From the NCBI GenBank assembly GCA_934692625.1, contig CAKUUC010000002.1, positions 124,001 through 188,000 of the forward strand: DNA of 64,000 nucleotides, read 5' to 3'. This DNA is from an uncultured Candidatus Melainabacteria bacterium. Its GTDB lineage: Bacteria; Cyanobacteriota; Vampirovibrionia; Gastranaerophilales; Gastranaerophilaceae. The position numbers and the translations under genes are program-made. Shown piece by piece: positions 58,011 to 64,000 of the stretch. The notes beneath the pieces were generated by a model. The model searched no databases. It had not been told where the DNA came from and was given only the letters and a program-made list of their open reading frames with translations. Position 1 is the stretch's first letter, and the number at the start of each line of letters is the position of its first letter.

Positions 58011-60548
58011 CTATAGTGATTTTCTTTCAACTTCTTCTTTTGTTGAAACTTCAATAATATCACCAACTTGAATATCATTGAATTTAGAGAAAGAAATACC
58101 ACATTCAAAGCCTTGTGCAACTTCTTTTACATCATCTTTGAAACGTTTCAATTGATCAATTGCTCCTCTAAAGATTTCTTCGCCATTTCTATATAAAACA
58201 GCATCTTTTGAACGAACAATCTTACCTTCAGTAACATAACAACCTGCAATTTTTGAAGTCTTGCCGATTGTAAATACTTGACGAACTTCCGCTTTACCTA
58301 GTTCAACTTCTTTGATTTCAGGTTCAAGTAATGATAACAATGTCTTTTCAATGTCTTCAAGCAATTGATAAATGATATCATATTTCTTAATTGTAACACC
58401 TTCTTTTTCAGCTGATGCTAGAGCGTTGCTATCTTCTTTTACCGTAAATCCTAAAATTAAAGCATTTGATGCTGATGCGAGCATTACATCGGCTTCTGAA
58501 ATATCACCGACACCTACGTGGATAATCTTTGTAGTGATTTCTTTAGATTCAACGCCTGCAATTGCTTGCGCTACTGCTTCTGCAGCACCGTGAGTATTTG
58601 CTTTGATAATCAAGTTCAATTGCGGAATATTTTCTTCACCGGCAACAGCCTCACGTCTGATGTGAGCCGGTAGCATTGCTTCTAAACGTTTGTCACGTTC
58701 TTTTTCTTTACGTTCAGCAACGATAGCTTTCATTTCTTTTTCATTTTTAACAACTTCAAAATAATCACCTGCTTGCGGAACTTCGGACAAACCTAATATC
58801 TCGACAGGAGTAGAAGGACCAGCGGCTTGAATTCTTTCGCCACTATCTGATAATAATGCACGAACTCTGCCACAAGCGTTACCAACAACAATGCAGTTAC
58901 CTGCACGAAGTGTTCCGTTTTGAACAAGTAATGTAGCAACTGGACCTTTACCTTTGTCTAGGTTCGCTTCAATTACAACGCCTGAGGCTTCAGCCTTCGG
59001 ATTCGCTTTCAAATCTTGAACATCAGCAACCAACAAAATGTATTCAAGTAATTCATCAATACCTGTACCTTGTAATGCTGAAACTTTGACAGTAATTGTT
59101 TCGCCGCCCCATTCTTCCGGAACTAAACCATGTTCAGTTAATTGTTGAAGAACTTTATCAGGATTTGCTCCAGGTTTATCAATTTTGTTTACCGCAACAA
59201 TAATAGGAATTTCTGCTGCTTTTGCGTGGTTAATTGCTTCTATTGTTTGAGGCATTATACCGTCATCTGCTGCAACAACTAAAATCGCAATATCAGTAGC
59301 CTTTGCACCTCTCGCACGCATTTCGGTAAACGCTTCGTGACCAGGAGTATCCAAGAATACAATTTTTTTATCTTTATTGTTATCCAAATATACTGTATAA
59401 GCACCGATTGACTGAGTAATGCCACCAACTTCTGTGGCAACAATTTTGTGTTTTGAAGCACGAATGCTATCTAGTAATGTTGTTTTACCGTGGTCAACGT
59501 GTCCCATAATACTGATAACAGGGGCTCTACGTTTCAATAATTTTTTATCAACTTCTGACAAGACTTTTGCTTTTTCTTCTTTTTCCATTTCTTGTTCAAT
59601 GTAAGCATCTAAGTCTTCTTCCAGAACTTCTAAGCCATATTCTGCGCAAACTTTTTTGATAACATCAACATCAATAAGTTGGTTAACAGTTGCCATAATT
59701 CCGTTTAACATAAGGAATTTAACAATTTCAGCCGGTGTTTTGGCAATTTTTTCAGACAATTCAGAAATTGTCATTGCTTGAGTAACTACTAATTGCGTAA
59801 CTTCTTCAACATCTGCAACTTTTGCAACTTTTTTCTTGTGGTGTTGCGCTGCTGCTTTTTCTAGTGAAATTCTTTCTTGTTCTTCTTTTTTGTTAAATTC
59901 TTTGTCTTTCTTTTTGCTATCAGAACGTCTTTTCGAATTAGATGTTGCAGGAGTTTTGTTATCATAAATTTCTTGCGGAATTATACGACGTTGCAATGGC
60001 TTTTTAGCACCAAAATCTTTGTTTTCACCAGCCGGTCTATCAGATTTTGAAAATCTTTTTTCACCGTTAGGTTTTTCCCCGCGTTGGAACGGTTTTCTTT
60101 CTCCATCTTTATTGAAAGGCTTTCTTGCCGGTCTTTCCGGTTTTTCTCCATTTTCTGTTGTTGCCGGTTTTTTAGGTGCTCTTCTTACGATTTCTAAACG
60201 AGAAACAGGCTGTTTTGCTGTTTGTTTAGGGCGTTCAATACGTTCAACTTGTTTTGATTTTTCAACGGCGGCAACTTTTTCTACTGCTTTTGCAACTGTT
60301 GTTGGTTTAGTTCCTACAGGTTCTTCAACTTGTTTTGCTTTTTTAACGACAAAGGCTTTTGGTTTTTGAGTCTTTTTTACTCCACCGTTTGCAATGAACT
60401 CTTTTAATCTGCGAATTTGGTCAAGAGTTACAGTACTTGAATGAGTTTTGTTTGTAACACCGAGTTGTGCAAATTTTTCCACAACTTCTTTGCTTGGTAA
60501 TCCAAGTTCTTTTGCTAATTCACTTATTCTAACTGTTTCGTAACTCAT
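58011..60548 (-). CDS. infB: Translation initiation factor IF-2
   Basis: IF-2 brings fMet-tRNA to the 30S subunit; 845 residues. There is an N-terminal IF2_N domain (SELAKELGLPSKEVVEKF), a Lys/Arg-rich variable linker (about 60-230) and a second IF2_N (MTISELSEKIAKTPAEIVKFLM). The GTPase domain has GHVDHGKTTLLD, DTPGHEAF and NKID, followed by the C-terminal beta-barrel domains. It starts within ylxR (20-bp overlap). Confidence 0.97.
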   Translation of the reverse strand: MSYETVRISELAKELGLPSKEVVEKFAQLGVTNKTHSSTVTLDQIRRLKEFIANGGVKKTQKPKAFVVKKAKQVEEPVGTKPTTVAKAVEKVAAVEKSKQVERIERPKQTAKQPVSRLEIVRRAPKKPATTENGEKPERPARKPFNKDGERKPFQRGEKPNGEKRFSKSDRPAGENKDFGAKKPLQRRIIPQEIYDNKTPATSNSKRRSDSKKKDKEFNKKEEQERISLEKAAAQHHKKKVAKVADVEEVTQLVVTQAMTISELSEKIAKTPAEIVKFLMLNGIMATVNQLIDVDVIKKVCAEYGLEVLEEDLDAYIEQEMEKEEKAKVLSEVDKKLLKRRAPVISIMGHVDHGKTTLLDSIRASKHKIVATEVGGITQSIGAYTVYLDNNKDKKIVFLDTPGHEAFTEMRARGAKATDIAILVVAADDGIMPQTIEAINHAKAAEIPIIVAVNKIDKPGANPDKVLQQLTEHGLVPEEWGGETITVKVSALQGTGIDELLEYILLVADVQDLKANPKAEASGVVIEANLDKGKGPVATLLVQNGTLRAGNCIVVGNACGRVRALLSDSGERIQAAGPSTPVEILGLSEVPQAGDYFEVVKNEKEMKAIVAERKEKERDKRLEAMLPAHIRREAVAGEENIPQLNLIIKANTHGAAEAVAQAIAGVESKEITTKIIHVGVGDISEADVMLASASNALILGFTVKEDSNALASAEKEGVTIKKYDIIYQLLEDIEKTLLSLLEPEIKEVELGKAEVRQVFTIGKTSKIAGCYVTEGKIVRSKDAVLYRNGEEIFRGAIDQLKRFKDDVKEVAQGFECGISFSKFNDIQVGDIIEVSTKEEVERKSL

Positions 60549-60783
60549 CTAGTAATTGTCCTTTCAATTCGTTTGGTACAGAGGTTTTCAGTTGCTTTGC
60601 CAATTTATTTTTCTTAAATGCCTTCTCTATACACGATTCATTATAACAAAGATATGCTGATCTGCCAAATGTGGTGTTATTAGGGTTTATTGCGAGGCTT
60701 TCAGAATCTTTGTCGGCTGTAATCTTTATTAAATCAGTTCTATCTTTAACTTGCCAACACCCTACGCATCTTCTTTCAACCAC
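60529..60783 (-). CDS. ylxR: YlxR family RNA-binding protein
   Basis: An 84-residue basic protein of the YlxR/DUF448 family (RNase P modulator RnpM in Bacillus). The family RxCxGC and GRxAYLC signatures appear as RRCVGC and GRSAYLCYNESC. Its start is GTG, with GCGAGG upstream. Normally it follows nusA; here it follows prfA by 11 bp. Confidence 0.9.
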   Translation of the reverse strand: MVERRCVGCWQVKDRTDLIKITADKDSESLAINPNNTTFGRSAYLCYNESCIEKAFKKNKLAKQLKTSVPNELKGQLLDELRNS

Positions 60784-60794
60784 TTTGACCTCGC

Positions 60795-61877
60795 TTAGCC
60801 TACCTCTGCCAATTTTTCCAACTTCAATTTTTGGTCATATTCAACCAATAAATCAATAAGTTCGTCAAGTTCACCGTCAATGACAGTCCAAACGTTCAAG
60901 TTGTGGTTCAATCTGTGGTCGGTTAAACGACCTTGTGGGAAGTTATAAGTTCTGATACGTTCAGAACGGTCACCGGAACCGACTTGAGAACGTCTTAAAT
61001 CAGTAATTTCCTTGGTTTGTTTTTGAACTTCCATATCATAAAGTTTTGCTTTAAGGATTTCCAACGCACGTTCTTTGTTTTGTAACTGAGAACGTTCTTC
61101 TGTACAGAAAATCATAATTCCTGTAGGTTTGTGGAAAACTCTGGCTGCAGTTTCAACTTTGTTAACGTTTTGACCACCGGCACCACCTGACCTTGCGGTT
61201 GTAATTTCAACGTCGTTCATATTAAGGTTAACTTCAACATCATCAACTTGTGGCATAACTGCAACAGTTGCTGTTGATGTATGAACTCTACCTTGAGATT
61301 CAGTTGCAGGAACTCTTTGAACTCTGTGAACACCTGATTCATATTTCAATCTTGAGTAAATTGAATCACCCTTCATTGAAATAATAACCTCAGAAACACC
61401 GCCTGCTTCGCAATCGGTTTTGCTCAAAATTTGAGTTTGCCAACCCATTTTGTCAGCGTATCTCAAGTACATACGCATCAAGTCGCCTGCAAAAATATTG
61501 GCTTCATCGCCACCTGCTCCACCTCGGATTTCAAGCATAATGTCTTTGTCGTCCATTGGGTCACGAGGAAGAAGAAGAACCTTCATTCTTTCTTCGTATT
61601 CAGGAATTTTTGCTTCATTTTCTTCCATTTCAGCCTTCAAAAATGCACGCATTTCTTCGTCTTTTTCTTCGTGAAGCATTTGTTTTGCATCTTCGATAGC
61701 TTCGGTTGTTTCTTTCCATTTATAATACAACTCAACCGTTTCTTCCATTGATTTTCTTTGTTTTGACAAATCTCTGAAACGGTTATAATCCTGAATTACG
61801 TCAGGATTCGATAAGGTTTCGCCTAATTCTTTATATTTCTTCTCGATTTGAAGAATTTTATCTAACATATCTTTCAT
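60795..61877 (-). CDS. prfA: Peptide chain release factor 1
   Basis: RF1 terminates at UAA and UAG; 360 residues. The codon-reading tripeptide is PAT in VPATESQGRVH and the hydrolysis motif is GGQ in SGGAGGQNVN (about 229-231). EERSQLQNKERAL is also family-specific. It is first in the prfA-ylxR-infB operon, and no prmC follows. Confidence 0.96.
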   Translation of the reverse strand: MKDMLDKILQIEKKYKELGETLSNPDVIQDYNRFRDLSKQRKSMEETVELYYKWKETTEAIEDAKQMLHEEKDEEMRAFLKAEMEENEAKIPEYEERMKVLLLPRDPMDDKDIMLEIRGGAGGDEANIFAGDLMRMYLRYADKMGWQTQILSKTDCEAGGVSEVIISMKGDSIYSRLKYESGVHRVQRVPATESQGRVHTSTATVAVMPQVDDVEVNLNMNDVEITTARSGGAGGQNVNKVETAARVFHKPTGIMIFCTEERSQLQNKERALEILKAKLYDMEVQKQTKEITDLRRSQVGSGDRSERIRTYNFPQGRLTDHRLNHNLNVWTVIDGELDELIDLLVEYDQKLKLEKLAEVG

Positions 61878-61924
61878 AACAGAATTATAACAAGAACATG
61901 TTTTTTTTACAAACTGTACTAATT

Positions 61925-62845
61925 TTAACCATGTTTTTTGAAACTTTTTTTACGAAGTTCCATAATTTCTTCGTGGATTTCGTCTGATTTATAAGATAAT
62001 TTATTATAAACTCGAGAATTTATTTCGCCGCCGATAAGTAGTAAAATTGACGTGTAGTAAAGCCAAATCATCAAAATGAAGAAGGCACCAATTGTTCCAA
62101 ATACAAGGTTATAGGTACTCAAATTGTTAACGTAAATCGAAAAACCCCATGAACCGACCAACCACAAGGTTGTGAAAAATATAGTTCCAGGGATTGCACT
62201 TCTACGTTTGAATGACTCTTTTCCCTTTAAGTCCGGCAAAATGTAATACATCAAAAAAGACATCAAGTACAATGCCAAAAAAGCAACGGGCCAACGAAGA
62301 GTCAATATCAATGTTGCGATACCTTTTGTCATTCCAAAATGTGTCACTAAAAACGTAATAATAACCTTACCAAAAATGATAATGTTAATAGTCAAAAACA
62401 TTACCAAAATATTTACGAAAACCATCAAAAATGATAGCACTCTTGTGTATACAAAATTTCTTGTTTCAATTACTTTATAAGCACGGTTTAAACCTTTCAA
62501 AATCACCGCAACTCCGTTTGTTGAAAGAACTAACGTTGTAACGATACCAATAATTGCCATCAATTTTCCATGATTGAAAATCATTGTTTCTTCTAAAACT
62601 GATTGCAGCAAATTCATTGCTTGATTAGGCATAATTCCTGATAGTACGTGTAAAATCGACGCTAAATAAGAGCGACTGCCCAACCAGCCAAATACAGCCA
62701 TTAAGAACAACATAAACGGAAAAATTCCGACAACAAGCATAAAGCCCATTTCTGCAGCCATACCGTAAAAGTCGTTTTCAATAATTGACTTTATTAATCT
62801 AACCAGCCCTCTTATTGTTTTGTTTTTTAGTAATTTCTTTAACAT
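61925..62845 (-). CDS. YihY/BrkB-family inner membrane protein
   Basis: A 306-residue protein with six membrane segments (for example FMLVVGIFPFMLFLMAVFGWL and AFFILMIWLYYTSILLLIGGEINS). The PNQAMNLLQSVLEE, RRAIPG and GS..FSIYVNN motifs match the family once called RNase BN, now viewed as transporter-like. Its start overlaps nrnA by 7 bp. Confidence 0.9.
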   Translation of the reverse strand: MLKKLLKNKTIRGLVRLIKSIIENDFYGMAAEMGFMLVVGIFPFMLFLMAVFGWLGSRSYLASILHVLSGIMPNQAMNLLQSVLEETMIFNHGKLMAIIGIVTTLVLSTNGVAVILKGLNRAYKVIETRNFVYTRVLSFLMVFVNILVMFLTINIIIFGKVIITFLVTHFGMTKGIATLILTLRWPVAFLALYLMSFLMYYILPDLKGKESFKRRSAIPGTIFFTTLWLVGSWGFSIYVNNLSTYNLVFGTIGAFFILMIWLYYTSILLLIGGEINSRVYNKLSYKSDEIHEEIMELRKKSFKKHG

Positions 62846-63810
62846 AAACCTTTATTTTTGATTTCTTTTAGTATCAATTTTACAGCCTGTGTCGGACTAC
62901 CTTTAATTACAGCACCTGCAGCCAATTTATGTCCTCCTCCGCCAAATGCGGAACATATTTGAGCAATATTTTCACTCTTGCTGCGCATTGAAACTTTTGA
63001 AGTTGTAGAGTTTAACTCTTTAACAACAAACGCTATTTCTGTAGTGACGATTGCTCTCAATTTTTCTGTCAGACCGTCTGTAAAATCTTCACCTTTATTG
63101 TTAAACTTTTCCAAATCTTTTTTATAAACTATAGTATAAGCAATTTTGTCATTATTTACAAATTGAGCCTTATTAATACAATAACTTTGGAATAAAACCA
63201 TATCCTTTGAAGATGTTTCGTAACATTTTTGGTACAATTCGGAAGGGTTTACTCCGGCAGATATCATTTCGCCCGCATAACGCATAGTCTTTTGAGTTGT
63301 GTTTGAGTATCTGAAACAACCTGTATCAGTCATTAAGCCTGTGTATAAACAAATTGCGGAATCTTTAGATACTTTCCAATCTAATTTTTCTGCAACTTCG
63401 CACAAAACTTCGGCAGCGGCTGCAGCAAAAGGTTCAACAATATTTATATCTGCATATCCTATATTTGTTTCGTGGTGATCAATATTAATTGTTTTCTTTG
63501 CCTTCGAAAATAAAACTTGAGCATCTCCGCATCTATCAAGTGCAGCAACGTCCAAATTTATTACCAAATCGTATTCTCTTGATAGGTCAAATTCTGAAAT
63601 AGGTCTTACATGATTTATTGCCGGTATGAATTCGTAAGTTATCGGAATTTCAGATACGGCAACCATTTCACAATGTTTTTTAAAATTGTCTTTTATTAAA
63701 TTGTACATTCCGCACATTGTTCCCAACGTGTCGCCATCAGGGTTTATGTGCGAAACAAGCAATATATTTTTTGAATTCTTTATGCTATCATTTAATTGTT
63801 GAGTCACCAT
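62839..63810 (-). CDS. nrnA: DHH/DHHA1 phosphoesterase NrnA
   Basis: A bifunctional oligoribonuclease and pAp-phosphatase, 323 residues. DHH domain: LLVSHINPDGDTLGT (metal-binding), NLDVAALDRCGD and NIDHHETN. DHHA1 domain: SMRSKS...FGGGGHKLAAGA at the C-terminus. It degrades short RNAs and linear dinucleotides, so it may take part in the final step of cyclic-di-GMP turnover along with the HD-GYP protein at 10059. Confidence 0.92.
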   Translation of the reverse strand: MVTQQLNDSIKNSKNILLVSHINPDGDTLGTMCGMYNLIKDNFKKHCEMVAVSEIPITYEFIPAINHVRPISEFDLSREYDLVINLDVAALDRCGDAQVLFSKAKKTINIDHHETNIGYADINIVEPFAAAAAEVLCEVAEKLDWKVSKDSAICLYTGLMTDTGCFRYSNTTQKTMRYAGEMISAGVNPSELYQKCYETSSKDMVLFQSYCINKAQFVNNDKIAYTIVYKKDLEKFNNKGEDFTDGLTEKLRAIVTTEIAFVVKELNSTTSKVSMRSKSENIAQICSAFGGGGHKLAAGAVIKGSPTQAVKLILKEIKNKGLC

Positions 63811-63847
63811 TCTATAATACTAACACAAAAAAGAGTTACCTGCATTT

Positions 63848-64000
63848 ATGAAAAAAATACGTTACTTAAAAATTAAAAATATTGACGATATTATTGCAGA
63901 AATGGCAAAACATGCCGTAATTCGCAAAGCGTTGACAAGAACAAATCTTTGTAAATTTTGGTCAAAAGTTGCAGGAGAAAAGTTTGCACAAAATTCAAAA
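63848..64000 (+). CDS. DUF721/DciA-like protein (partial, right edge)
   Basis: The first 51 residues are visible, ending in LCKFWSKVAGEKFAQNSK, which fits the W..vvG..la..s core of DUF721/DciA, a family that helps load the replicative helicase in bacteria without DnaC. It starts 37 bp from nrnA in the opposite direction. Confidence 0.65.
   Translation, partial: MKKIRYLKIKNIDDIIAEMAKHAVIRKALTRTNLCKFWSKVAGEKFAQNSK

Overview
The window is AT-rich bacterial chromosome, dense with genes and without rRNA, tRNA, CRISPR or recognisable transposase genes. Three features suggest a non-photosynthetic relative of Cyanobacteria of the gut Gastranaerophilales (Melainabacteria/Vampirovibrionia) type. There are several prepilin-like proteins starting with an FTLAEVLI-type leader, a lipid A pathway (lpxD-lpxC-fabZ) typical of a diderm cell, and an atpD-atpC pair separated from the other ATP synthase genes as in Cyanobacteria. 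An OmpR-type regulator plus membrane histidine kinase also resembles the cyanobacterial RpaB/NblS pair. This assignment is inference from gene content and recalled family features, not from a search.

Layout. 1-5.4 kb: partial mnmA, a divergent DXS-like enzyme, a MerR regulator and the lpxD-lpxC-fabZ operon. 5.4-5.9 kb: gene-free, with a repeat and a candidate small RNA ending at a strong terminator. 5.9-11.8 kb: a minus-strand run of six genes (GAF/HD-GYP protein, secreted TPR protein, two LuxR-type response regulators, pentapeptide-like protein, dapB). 12-22 kb: small or lineage-specific proteins, a short rubredoxin, a sugar aminotransferase, queE, a DnaJ-like protein, a PurD-like ATP-grasp protein and cysK. 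22.9-24.7 kb: a NifU-like scaffold followed by a GGGtGRT-family protein, a conserved module of unknown function. 25-36 kb: secreted and membrane proteins of unknown role (several as tandem paralogues), a nucleotidyltransferase, a LipM-type lipoate enzyme and an alpha/beta hydrolase. 36-40 kb: EamA transporter, two-component pair, tadA. 40-50 kb: three prepilin-like genes separated by repeat-rich DNA, with atpD-atpC-deoC and a uridine-kinase-like gene between them. 50-64 kb: housekeeping genes (rbfA-truB, alaS-dut, prfA-ylxR-infB, nrnA), two TM2 proteins, a stand-alone LuxR helix-turn-helix protein and, at the right edge, a partial DUF721/DciA-like gene.

The most striking unexplained structure is in the intergenic DNA. 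Three promoters (25.4, 41.3 and 48.5 kb) share a -35, a -10 and, exactly five bases after the -10, a tandem TATGG repeat of different copy number. Two of them precede prepilin genes, so they look like contingency loci. Around them lie three families of palindromic repeats whose arms differ between copies but stay complementary, including a family with a fixed outer stem and different inner stems, and one 176-bp unit duplicated identically. Other signals are a symmetric divergent promoter with two extended -10 boxes, a leader with mutually exclusive hairpins before an unknown membrane protein, and two candidate leaderless genes.
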